NCBI GenBank assembly: GCA_030834365.1 | Contig: JAURFJ010000066.1 | Coordinates: 1 to 7,293, forward strand | DNA length: 7,293 bases | From: Flavobacteriaceae bacterium | GTDB lineage: Bacteria; Bacteroidota; Bacteroidia; Flavobacteriales; Flavobacteriaceae | Direction of reading: 5' to 3' | In this document: positions 1 through 7,019 of the stretch, piece by piece | How positions within the stretch are numbered: the stretch's first letter is position 1 | How the letters are laid out: every line of letters starts with the position of its first letter | The notes under the pieces: model-generated | What the model was told of the DNA's origin: nothing | Seen by the model: only the letters and a program-made list of their open reading frames with translations | The model's database searches: none | Made by a program: the position numbers and the translations under genes

Positions 1-394
1 CCTCCTCTTCAGCACTGCTGTAATCGATTACTTCTTCAATCTCAAATCCTTGATCTTCTAGCAGATCGAGCACTTCTTCTCGACGCTCTCGTCTGCGATT
101 TTCAGCGAACATGGGGTACAGCGCTACGCGTCTGTCATGGTGCATCGAGATCCAGTTATTCGGAAACAGCGCATCTGGCGTATCACCGCCTTCGGGTTCG
201 TTAAACACAGTAACGTTTATGTGTGCCTGTCTCAACTGCTGTACCATGGCGTCAAAGTTTGCCTGAGCCTGCTGCAGCACAACCTTCGAATCAAGACCGG
301 CCTCTGCCTGAAAGTAATTGTTGACAGCTGTCTCTTCGTTTTTTCTAAAACTTGATGGGCGCACCATCAACAGGTGTGAACTGTATTGCTTCAT
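1..394 (-). CDS. ctlX: CtlX-type citrulline/arginine-related hydrolase, N-terminal part (cut by window edge)
   Basis: The first 131 codons are visible; the C-terminus lies beyond base 1. The N-terminus carries RPSSFRKNEETAVNNYFQ (residues 12-29), PDALFPNNW (73-81) and LYPMFAENRRRERR (92-105). I recognise these as hallmarks of the CtlX branch of the amidinotransferase/arginine deiminase (guanidino-modifying, pentein-fold) superfamily. Family members are cytoplasmic enzymes of about 300 residues that act on ureido or guanidino carbons. The name comes from citrulline use (citrulline to ornithine, CO2 and ammonia), but that activity is known for few members. The catalytic Cys and His lie in the missing C-terminal part, so activity cannot be judged. 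The ATG lies 8 nt after the stop of the preceding amidinotransferase-like gene on the same strand, so the two are very probably one transcript and may act in sequence. Family is firm; substrate is inference. Confidence 0.88.
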   Translation of the reverse strand, partial: MKQYSSHLLMVRPSSFRKNEETAVNNYFQAEAGLDSKVVLQQAQANFDAMVQQLRQAHINVTVFNEPEGGDTPDALFPNNWISMHHDRRVALYPMFAENRRRERREEVLDLLEDQGFEIEEVIDYSSAEEE

Positions 395-402
395 GGGTTT
401 GT

Positions 403-1320
403 TTATTTGGGGTCTCTGAAAAGTGGTAGCGTTGTACAGCGCAGCAGCCCTTCTTGTTTCGCAATCTCTCTAAAAGGTATGGGCTCAACGGTTAGCCCTT
501 TTGAGCGTAACCATGAATTTAAACGCACAAAGCTGTGATCGGAAACCACGACGCCTGGGCTAATCGAGAAAATATTGCTATTCATTTCATACATCTCTTG
601 CGCCGAAATATGAAACAACTGCTCTGCACCAAAGAGGTTAGTAAGGTAATCTGCATCTTCTTGAAGCATAAACCCTTCTGAGTGGATGATGGCGTAGCGA
701 TCTCCCACCGGCTGAAAGCAGCAATCAAGATGAAGCGCATTGGTAAACGGATCGGTGTTTGATTTGCGCAACTCAAAAGCCTTGATCTTTTTGTAACTGA
801 ACTGACTGCTCAACCATTCAACGGCTTGAATATTGGTTCGAGCGGTGATGGTTTTCGCATAGTCGGGCTGGTTGTAGTAGCCGACAAATAAGTGTTCTCC
901 GTGAAGCATTACATCTCCACCTTCAACGTGAACCTCATTTGGGGGGGTGAGTATTTTCGAAGGATCAATGCGACTGAGCACCTGTTCAATGGCTTCTATT
1001 TCGCGATCGCGATCGGGTAATATATTCGATTTGATAAAAAAGTCGTCCACCACGAATCCGATATCTCTAGAGAAAATCTGATTGCAGTTTGCAATGATTT
1101 CAGGTCTGAAGACCTCCACCTCATAGCGTTGAAGTACTTCTGCAAACGCGTTGAGCTCATCGATCATATCGCCTTCGAGCGGATAGGTGTTTTGAGCGAT
1201 ATGAAAGTGCGATTTGGGGTCGTAGGCCTCTTCTAGTTTAGGAGTAGGGCCGTTTTGATGTGCAATTCCTAAGATTACCGAACGCAACCTAGCGGTTTCG
1301 TCTATCACGTGTAATTGCAT
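403..1320 (-). CDS. DDAH/arginine deiminase family hydrolase (amidinotransferase-like)
   Basis: A 305-residue cytoplasmic enzyme of the guanidino-modifying superfamily, the usual length for the Bacteroidota DDAH-like group. Motifs in order: substrate-binding FSRD (83-86), EGGD (133-136) with the catalytic acidic residue, HLDC (197-200) with the general-base His197, and GLLRCTTLPLFR (291-302) with the nucleophile Cys295. The Cys/His/Glu set is therefore complete. Known family reactions are arginine to citrulline plus ammonia, dimethylarginine to citrulline plus dimethylamine, and amidino transfer; the sequence does not say which applies. I chose the ATG at 1320, giving MQLHVIDETARL, because family members begin with this strand. 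An ATG 37 codons upstream would add a Lys/Leu-rich tail running through the divergent promoter region and overlapping the neighbouring gene start. It lies 8 nt upstream of ctlX, which suggests arginine or a derivative to citrulline, then to ornithine. Confidence 0.9.
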   Translation of the reverse strand: MQLHVIDETARLRSVILGIAHQNGPTPKLEEAYDPKSHFHIAQNTYPLEGDMIDELNAFAEVLQRYEVEVFRPEIIANCNQIFSRDIGFVVDDFFIKSNILPDRDREIEAIEQVLSRIDPSKILTPPNEVHVEGGDVMLHGEHLFVGYYNQPDYAKTITARTNIQAVEWLSSQFSYKKIKAFELRKSNTDPFTNALHLDCCFQPVGDRYAIIHSEGFMLQEDADYLTNLFGAEQLFHISAQEMYEMNSNIFSISPGVVVSDHSFVRLNSWLRSKGLTVEPIPFREIAKQEGLLRCTTLPLFRDPK

Positions 1321-1337
1321 GGTTTGGATTGTTTTGG

Positions 1338-1345
1338 CAAAAATA
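1338..1345 (-). promoter_or_regulatory. Candidate Bacteroidota -7 box for the amidinotransferase-ctlX operon
   Basis: On the minus strand this reads TATTTTTG, an exact match to the TAnnTTTG -7 consensus of the Bacteroidota primary sigma factor. It would place a transcription start near 1332 and give a leader of roughly 12 nt before the ATG at 1320. I see no TTG at the expected -33 distance. The region is AT-rich, so a chance match is possible. Confidence 0.35.
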
Positions 1346-1348
1346 CAT

Positions 1349-1366
1349 CGAAGTTTACGAAGTTTA
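1349..1366. repeat. Perfect 9-bp tandem repeat (CGAAGTTTA x2) in the divergent intergenic region
   Basis: CGAAGTTTA occurs twice head to tail (1349-1357 and 1358-1366), followed by CGGG. It sits in the 76-bp gap between the divergent starts at 1320 and 1397 and just upstream of the candidate -7 box of the minus-strand operon. A directly repeated half-site there could bind a regulator shared by both units. It could equally be a replication-slippage duplication. Confidence 0.55.
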
Positions 1367-1396
1367 CGGGCTAAGAATTTTAGTATTTTTAGAGCT

Positions 1397-2626
1397 ATGG
1401 ATGCTTTTGCTAACGCCTTGCTGTACGCCATTCCGGGCTTTATGGTCTTAATGTTGATTGAGATCGCCTATGGTCACTATGTAAAGCAACAGAAATATAG
1501 GCTGTTCGACACCTTGAGCAGTTTGAGCAGTGGGGTTACCAACGTGCTCAAAGACAGTCTGGGCTTAGCGCTTGTTCTGGTAAGCTATCCGTTTCTTGCT
1601 TCTCGCTTGTCAGTGGTTGAGGTTTCGAACTCCTGGTTGACCTGGGTTATTGCCTTTGTAGTGATTGATTTCGCGGGTTATTGGAATCACCGCTTGAGTC
1701 ACCGTGTCAACATCTTTTGGAATCAGCACGTGATCCACCACTCTAGTGAAGACTTTAACTTGGCTTGTGCACTCAGACAGTCGATTTCTAATGTGGTCGG
1801 ATATACAGCTATTTTGTTGCTTCCGGCTGCCTTACTTGGCGTACCCTATTCGGTAATCGCCGTATTAGCGCCGCTACATCTCTTTGGTCAGTTTTGGTAT
1901 CACACTCAGCACATCGGCAAGTTGGGTTTTCTCGAATACATTTTGGTTACCCCATCTCAACACCGGGTGCACCATGCCATCAACGAGCAGTACATAGATA
2001 AAAACCTAGGGCAGATTTTCTCAGTCTGGGACCGTTTATTCGGAACATATCAGGAAGAGCTAGACGCGGTTCCTCCTCGCTACGGGGTGTTAAAACCGGC
2101 CATGACCTATAATCCACTTTGGATCAATTTTCAACACGCCTATAACCTAGCTTTTGACGCTTGGCACGCAAAGCGATTCACAGATAAGCTGCTCATTTGG
2201 TTTATGCCCACTGGCTGGCGCCCTGCCGATGTAGCCCAGCGCTTTGAGCGACCTATTATAGAAGATGTCTACGCCTACGAAAAGTACGACCCAAAGAGCA
2301 CGCTGCTGCGCAGAGTGGTGGTCTTTGTTCAGTTTGTTTTGGCCATCAGCTTGCTTTTTTACTTTTTTGCCCACTTTTCAGCGCTCAGCAATAGCTACCG
2401 ACTTTATGCTGGAGCGCTGATTTTCTTGATGGTTATGGGTTACAGCTCACTTATGGATGGATCTCGATGGGCCTTGGCCTTCGAGGCATTGCGCATTGCA
2501 TTTGTGATCGGTTTATACGTGTGGTCTGCAGCATTTTTTGACGCACTGGGGCTCCCTTTCTCGCTGTTAGTGGGCTTAAGCGCACTCTCTGGCCTGGCTA
2601 CTAAATTGGCCCTTTCAGATGGGTAG
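1397..2626 (+). CDS. AGMO-like membrane di-iron hydroxylase (sterol desaturase / fatty acid hydroxylase superfamily)
   Basis: A 409-residue integral membrane protein. The iron-binding histidines are H98/H102 (HRLSH), H111/H114/H115 (HVIHH) and H189/H192/H193 (HRVHH), with a further HTQH at 169-172. Around them SSEDFNLACALRQS (116-129), TPSQHRVHH, YIDKN (199-203) and WDRLFGTY (211-218) closely resemble animal alkylglycerol monooxygenase, which cleaves the ether bond of alkylglycerols using tetrahydrobiopterin. The histidine spacing also matches. Position 103, just after the HX3H box, is Arg; from memory animal AGMO has an important Glu there. Hydrophobic segments lie near residues 7-25, 54-70, 81-95, 136-165, 306-325, 337-350 and 366-405, so a C-terminal membrane domain follows the catalytic core. 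The ATG at 1397 starts a plausible first membrane helix; the upstream ATG at 1319 would overlap the divergent gene. It overlaps the next gene by 8 nt. Substrate is unproven; sterol or other lipid hydroxylation is possible. Confidence 0.88.
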   Translation: MDAFANALLYAIPGFMVLMLIEIAYGHYVKQQKYRLFDTLSSLSSGVTNVLKDSLGLALVLVSYPFLASRLSVVEVSNSWLTWVIAFVVIDFAGYWNHRLSHRVNIFWNQHVIHHSSEDFNLACALRQSISNVVGYTAILLLPAALLGVPYSVIAVLAPLHLFGQFWYHTQHIGKLGFLEYILVTPSQHRVHHAINEQYIDKNLGQIFSVWDRLFGTYQEELDAVPPRYGVLKPAMTYNPLWINFQHAYNLAFDAWHAKRFTDKLLIWFMPTGWRPADVAQRFERPIIEDVYAYEKYDPKSTLLRRVVVFVQFVLAISLLFYFFAHFSALSNSYRLYAGALIFLMVMGYSSLMDGSRWALAFEALRIAFVIGLYVWSAAFFDALGLPFSLLVGLSALSGLATKLALSDG

Positions 2627-4076
2627 TCGTTTTTCTGCTGGGCGTATAGGTCTACTGTTGGGTCCGCTTTTCTTTGTTGTAGTCTTTTTCGGATTTTCCC
2701 CTGATGGGCTTTCAACTGAGGGTGTTGCGGCTTTAGCCGTTGCGCTTTGGATTGGTACCTGGTGGGTGACTGAGGCCGTTCCGATTGCAGTAAGTGCGTT
2801 GCTTCCCTTGGTGCTTTTTCCACTTACCGGAGCGCTCGATTTGTCGAGTACTACTGTGGCTTATGGGCATAAATACGTCTTTTTATACCTCGGTGGATTT
2901 CTGTTGGCCATTGCCATAGAGAAGGTCAATTTGCACCGTCGTATTGCCCTATCGATCATTTCACTGATTGGAACGCGCATGCGACTAATTGTGCTCGGAT
3001 TTATGGTAGCCACTGCCTTTTTGTCGATGTGGATATCTAATACCGCTACATCTGTGATGATGCTGCCCATTGGCCTGGCCATGATTGCCCAGTACAGAGA
3101 CCTCCCCGAAACCCCAGAGAACGAGCACGCTCAGTTTGGAAAAATGCTCATGCTTTCAATCGCTTATAGCGCTTCAATCGGTGGAATGGCTACGCTCATC
3201 GGAACTCCACCAAATCTCGTCTTGGCTGGAATTGTCAAAGAACTTTACGGGGTCGAGATTGGCTTTTTAGACTGGATGCTGCTGGCACTTCCGCTGTCGA
3301 TACTGCTTTTAATTGTTTGCTGGCTTTACCTCACGCGAATGGCTAGCAAACTGAAGGCCGATGACTTTGCTGGGGGAGTAAAAGAGATAGCCCGCCAGCG
3401 CAAGGCGCTAGGGCGAATGAGTGCTTCAGAGAAGACGGTCTTAGTTGTCTTTCTGCTCACCGCTGTAGCCTGGATGAGTAGATCGTTTTTACTGACCCCT
3501 CTGCTTCCGGCCATCGACGACACCATCATTGCCTTGGCTTCTGGCATTCTGCTTTTTGTGCTTCCCGATAGCTCTAAACGGCAGGCGATACTTCACTGGG
3601 ACGATTCAAAAAGGGTTCCTTGGGGCATACTGCTACTTTTTGGTGGCGGATTAGCTATCGCACAAGGCTTTGAAGACACAGGGCTGGCCCAGTGGTTCGC
3701 TGAACAATTAGTTACCTTAGACTTTCTTCCTTTATTGCTGATGACGCTAGTACTGGTAAGCGCTATCAACTTCTTGACAGAGATCACTTCGAATCTGGCT
3801 ACTACGGCTATGATTCTGCCTGTTTTGGCCCCTTTAGCGGCAGCTATGGGAGTACATCCCTACACCTTTATGATTGGGGCAACGCTGGCGGCATCTTGTG
3901 CCTTTATGTTGCCGGTGGCGACTCCGCCTAATGCCGTGGTTTTCGGATCAGGGTACGTTAATATGCCTGACATGATTCGCGCCGGGCTTGGGTTAAACCT
4001 CTTCTCTATTGCCTTGGTTACCCTTTGGGTGTATTATTTATTGCCTTTGCTTTGGCCGTTGCAGGCCCTGAATTAA
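2619..4076 (+). CDS. SLC13/DASS family divalent anion:Na+ symporter
   Basis: A 485-residue inner-membrane transporter, normal for the family, with about 11-12 hydrophobic segments. Members move dicarboxylates (succinate, malate, fumarate), citrate, sulfate or related anions inward with sodium. Diagnostic elements: WWVTEAVPIAVSALLPLVLF (48-67), the first SNT motif at 140-142 followed by AT, GTPPN (195-199), LTEITSNLATTAMILP (386-401) as the second SNT-like motif (SNLAT), and ATPPNAVVFGSGY (434-446). The two SNT hairpins and paired PPN motifs show both inverted repeats are intact. The second motif is SNL, not SNT, a small departure at the substrate site. The ATG at 2619 lies inside the end of the AGMO-like gene (8-nt overlap), so translation is probably coupled. 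There is no Shine-Dalgarno of its own. The stop shares TTAA with the convergent gene. The substrate cannot be read from the sequence. Confidence 0.93.
   Translation: MGSRFSAGRIGLLLGPLFFVVVFFGFSPDGLSTEGVAALAVALWIGTWWVTEAVPIAVSALLPLVLFPLTGALDLSSTTVAYGHKYVFLYLGGFLLAIAIEKVNLHRRIALSIISLIGTRMRLIVLGFMVATAFLSMWISNTATSVMMLPIGLAMIAQYRDLPETPENEHAQFGKMLMLSIAYSASIGGMATLIGTPPNLVLAGIVKELYGVEIGFLDWMLLALPLSILLLIVCWLYLTRMASKLKADDFAGGVKEIARQRKALGRMSASEKTVLVVFLLTAVAWMSRSFLLTPLLPAIDDTIIALASGILLFVLPDSSKRQAILHWDDSKRVPWGILLLFGGGLAIAQGFEDTGLAQWFAEQLVTLDFLPLLLMTLVLVSAINFLTEITSNLATTAMILPVLAPLAAAMGVHPYTFMIGATLAASCAFMLPVATPPNAVVFGSGYVNMPDMIRAGLGLNLFSIALVTLWVYYLLPLLWPLQALN
4073..4076. other. Shared TTAA: overlapping stop codons of two convergent genes
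   Basis: The palindrome TTAA supplies TAA to the symporter (4074-4076, plus) and TAA to the hydroxylase (4075-4073, minus). There is no intergenic space, so any terminator must lie inside the opposing coding sequence. I find no strong GC hairpin plus T-run here. Confidence 0.95.
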
Positions 4077-4891
4077 CGCTTTGATTGAATAGAGCGGTCA
4101 AAGGGAGCCCTCAACTGTACCCATAGGTTCTGGTCGTCTTTGTGGTCGGCTATATCTACTCCGTAGACCACCTTGCTCACGTCTGCATAGACAAAGGTTC
4201 CGAAGAGGCGGTCCCAAATCGACAACATGTTGCCGTAATTCGAATCGGTCCAGGGCAGCTCGTTGTGGTGATGAAATTTGTGCATATTCGGAGTCACAAA
4301 TACATACGAGATGGCCTTGTCAACTGCTACTGGCAGCGCAATATTCGCGTGGGTGAAGTAGGTAAATACCACACTTAAAATGCGGTAAAACAAATAATAG
4401 GAGATCGGCATGCCTGTGAGGGCAATGGCGAATAAGGCAAAGGTCTCTCTCAGTAAAAAGTCAAGCGGATGATGCCGTGTGCCTGTTGTAACATCGACAT
4501 GTTTGTCGCTATGATGCACCAGGTGCAGCCTCCATAGCGCAGGCACTTTGTGTAGCAAAAAGTGAACGAAATACTGTGCGGTGAAATCAAGAACCACCAA
4601 GGCTACGATGAGTTCTGCCCAAATGGGCCACTCAATCAGGTTTAAAAGCCCGAATCCACTTTGATTCATCCATTGATAAAGCAGCGCTGTTAGTGCGCCG
4701 AACCCGACGTTTATTAGCATAACCATTAGAAGCAACGACCCGTTTACACGAGCGTGCCGCCATTTTTTATAGCTAAAATTGACCTGGGCATAGTATCCTT
4801 CAGCAATCCAGAAAACACCTAAAACCAGAAATATCCATGCCGCTTTCATCCAAACCGGCATCTGTTCAAAAAAGAGTAAAAACGATTCCAT
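4073..4891 (-). CDS. Sterol desaturase / fatty acid hydroxylase superfamily protein
   Basis: A 272-residue membrane di-iron oxygenase of the common bacterial type, distinct from the AGMO-like protein at 1397-2626. Histidine boxes: H110-X3-H114, H123-X2-H126-H127 (HLVHHSD), RHHP at 139-142 and H204-X2-H207-H208 (HKFHH), followed by NYGNMLSIWDRLFGTF (218-233). Hydrophobic segments near 14-30, 51-71, 90-108 and 147-180 place the metal site on the cytoplasmic face of the inner membrane. Relatives hydroxylate or desaturate sterols, carotenoids, sphingolipids, fatty acyl chains or ornithine lipids, and the substrate here is unknown. It lies 36 nt downstream of the acylase on the same strand and is probably co-transcribed with it. 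The C-terminus is hydrophilic. The stop overlaps that of the convergent symporter. Confidence 0.9.
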   Translation of the reverse strand: MESFLLFFEQMPVWMKAAWIFLVLGVFWIAEGYYAQVNFSYKKWRHARVNGSLLLMVMLINVGFGALTALLYQWMNQSGFGLLNLIEWPIWAELIVALVVLDFTAQYFVHFLLHKVPALWRLHLVHHSDKHVDVTTGTRHHPLDFLLRETFALFAIALTGMPISYYLFYRILSVVFTYFTHANIALPVAVDKAISYVFVTPNMHKFHHHNELPWTDSNYGNMLSIWDRLFGTFVYADVSKVVYGVDIADHKDDQNLWVQLRAPFDRSIQSKR

Positions 4892-4927
4892 AGCCTAGCG
4901 AATATACTAAATTAACAAATCGAACAC

Positions 4928-6994
4928 TTAGTCGTTGATCATTGGGGCATAGCGCCTTACGGCATTCTGAAGCACATCGTCTCTGTCGAAAGACATCGGC
5001 TTAGTCTGAAAGTTTTGATAGAGCTTCATCTGGTCGTCGTAGTGAAGCGAACTTTTACGATTGCTGTTTCCGTAAGATATTACTGATTGATAGCGGGTTT
5101 CTTCTTCTCTAAACTGAATGAGTGCGATGTACGACTCGCCGTTGGTGATGCGGTAGCGTCCGTCTTTATATGGCGCCCCATGCATGGCAGCAACCACGTC
5201 TGGTAGCCCCCAAATCGGAATGTTCTTGTCGCCCCTTACCAGTTTTTGAAAATCTCCAAGTACAATGTCTTGCGACTTAAAATGGCGATTCATATAACGG
5301 CTCGTGCGCTTGAGCCCCTTGTGAAGCGTTGCCATATCAAACGTTTTGTCTTCGCCCAGCTTCGCCCAGTAGCGCCTTAATTGGTAGTATAAGATGGCGT
5401 AAGCCGCCGCTCCTTTTGAATCAGCTGCCGCCACTCGGTCCCACGATTGAATTTTTCGCAGCAAGCCACCCACTCCTGGATAGTCTGCCGGGTCCATATC
5501 AAACAAAGCATTCAGATTTACGTAGTTGTAATTGAGTGGATCAGGTAGCGTATGGTCGTACTTGATCTCTTTAAGTTTCTGAAAATCAATGGTTTTATTA
5601 GCTTCTAATAGGTTATAGAGTCGAGTGCTTCGATTGTTGTCGTAGCGCTCGTAACCCATAGAAACAGGGTAGTCTAGTGCATCGGGATTGTCTGCAGCTG
5701 CACTTGATTTAAACGGACTGTGGTTGGCATTGTATACATAACCCGATTTAGGCTGAATGACCTGCGGAAGGTCTTCGGTGTCGTAATAACTGTCCCAAAG
5801 GGTTTCATAGGTGTTTCCGGGCACTAACCCTTTCCAATTGTACCCTTCTGCACGTATGGGCATTTTACCGTTAGAGATGTAAAATATAGTGTCGTTTTTA
5901 TCGGCATACCCGATGTTGTATCCGGGCAGGGCGTTCATCTTTAAGGCCGAGTAAAACTCGGTAAACGACTGCGCTTTGTTCATGCGCCACCACTGCTCTA
6001 GTGCCCGAACCGTAGTCGTGCTTGGGGTTCGAACCGCATAAAACCCCTTAGAGTTTTTAAGCGTTGACCCGTAAATACTAGTGTAGAATGGGCGATTTAT
6101 GCCAATACGGAGCCCTAAAAATTTAAAATAGACTTTGGCTTTGTGCTTTACGAGGGTAAGCAGGTCGTCATCGACTTTATAAGTGAGGGTTTTTTTGTCA
6201 GTGACCTCAAGTTTAAAAATGTCGGCCTTGTCTTGAAAGTTGACGGTGTGTGTCCAACCCAAATACTCATTGGCTCCTGTGAGTACGCAGGGCGCTCCAG
6301 GAAAAAGTGCGCCGATAATATTAGTGCCCTCTTCACTTACCAGGTGGGCCTCATACCAAGAGGTCGGACCCTCTAGGGGTTGGTGGGTATTTATGGTGAG
6401 GTAACTTGCCTTCTCACCCGTTTTCGCGCTCGAAAGAGCTATGAGATTTGATCCGTTGCTTTCGGCTTTAACAGGAAGTTCTCCGGGAACCTTATTTTTC
6501 AGGATCTGACTAACCAGTCGGTCTGCGGCATTCGACACAAAGAGCTGTAACTGTGAATAGGCAATCATCTGAATGGGGCTTATCGGAAAGAGCTCATCTA
6601 GCAGCACCTCTTCTTTATGTGAGGCCGCATAGGCGTTTAGCCCTTCTGCGTAGCCCTTGACTACTTGCATGAATTCATCTGAAAGCGTGTGCACTTGTTC
6701 GCGCGCAAGCTCTTTGGCTTGTATGAATTGCTGCAGAAAGTCTGCAGGGGCTCCCTTTAATCCGATCGCCCTTGAAAGTTTAGCGTCTCCGGCTAGAAAT
6801 CCTAGCTGAATAGTTTCGAAATCATCTTCTGCATGTGCCCAAGCAAGCCCATAGGCTACTTCAGCATCGGTCTTGGCATAAATATGAGGAACGCCATAGG
6901 CGTCTCGAACAATTTCAATGTTTTGGGGATTAATCTGCCCAAAAAGGGATAGTAACGGGGCTAAAAGCAGGCCTATAAAAAGGTGGTTTTTCAT
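4928..6994 (-). CDS. Secreted penicillin acylase family Ntn-hydrolase, PvdQ/AHL-acylase-like
   Basis: A 688-residue precursor of an N-terminal-nucleophile amide hydrolase exported to the periplasm. Residues 1-20 (MKNHLFIGLLLAPLLSLFGQ) form a Sec signal peptide without a lipobox Cys. The alpha-chain region starts IEIVRDAYGVPHIYAKTDAE (26-45). Self-cleavage is expected before Ser182 in NGSN, making a beta chain of about 507 residues. Counting from Ser182 as beta-1, His204 falls at beta-23 and Val251 at beta-70. These are the catalytic-site positions known in the AHL acylase PvdQ, and LGWTHTVN (245-252) also resembles it. YNANHSP (421-427) probably holds the oxyanion Asn, and SLHYDDQ (649-655) is the C-terminal family motif. 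Candidate substrates are N-acyl homoserine lactones, other fatty-acyl amides or lipopeptides. I chose the ATG at 6994 because it gives a compact signal peptide after an A-rich leader; ATG at 7009 (five more residues, MQRKI) is also possible. The hydroxylase gene follows 36 nt later. Confidence 0.9.
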   Translation of the reverse strand: MKNHLFIGLLLAPLLSLFGQINPQNIEIVRDAYGVPHIYAKTDAEVAYGLAWAHAEDDFETIQLGFLAGDAKLSRAIGLKGAPADFLQQFIQAKELAREQVHTLSDEFMQVVKGYAEGLNAYAASHKEEVLLDELFPISPIQMIAYSQLQLFVSNAADRLVSQILKNKVPGELPVKAESNGSNLIALSSAKTGEKASYLTINTHQPLEGPTSWYEAHLVSEEGTNIIGALFPGAPCVLTGANEYLGWTHTVNFQDKADIFKLEVTDKKTLTYKVDDDLLTLVKHKAKVYFKFLGLRIGINRPFYTSIYGSTLKNSKGFYAVRTPSTTTVRALEQWWRMNKAQSFTEFYSALKMNALPGYNIGYADKNDTIFYISNGKMPIRAEGYNWKGLVPGNTYETLWDSYYDTEDLPQVIQPKSGYVYNANHSPFKSSAAADNPDALDYPVSMGYERYDNNRSTRLYNLLEANKTIDFQKLKEIKYDHTLPDPLNYNYVNLNALFDMDPADYPGVGGLLRKIQSWDRVAAADSKGAAAYAILYYQLRRYWAKLGEDKTFDMATLHKGLKRTSRYMNRHFKSQDIVLGDFQKLVRGDKNIPIWGLPDVVAAMHGAPYKDGRYRITNGESYIALIQFREEETRYQSVISYGNSNRKSSLHYDDQMKLYQNFQTKPMSFDRDDVLQNAVRRYAPMIND

Positions 6995-7019
6995 GATTTT
7001 TCTTTGCATCTTGTAATTT

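Noticed and set aside
137..355. 72-codon plus-strand frame
   Set aside because: It lies antisense within the CtlX coding sequence, which has clear family motifs. The frame has no motif of its own.
1002..1016. CGATCG-type short repeat (GCGATCGC palindrome)
   Set aside because: It is explained by Asp-Arg-Asp-Arg codons in the amidinotransferase-like gene. A single site does not suggest a regulatory or repeat function.
1319..1396. 26-residue N-terminal extension of the AGMO-like protein
   Set aside because: It includes RSLRSLR from the non-coding 9-bp repeat and would overlap the opposite gene start. The start at 1397 leads straight into the first membrane helix.
1321..1431. 37-residue N-terminal extension of the amidinotransferase-like protein (start at 1431)
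   Set aside because: It is Lys/Leu/Ala-rich translation of the divergent promoter region and the start of the opposite gene. The family N-terminus begins at MQLHVIDET.
2440..2823. 127-codon open frame on the minus strand
   Set aside because: It is antisense to the end of the AGMO-like gene and the start of the symporter, has a low-complexity composition with no recognisable domain, and both sense genes are certain.
4078..4103. Possible terminator hairpin (GCTTTGA ... TCAAAG) near the convergent stops
   Set aside because: It has only a six-pair AT-rich stem with a 13-nt loop and no T-run on either strand, too weak to call.
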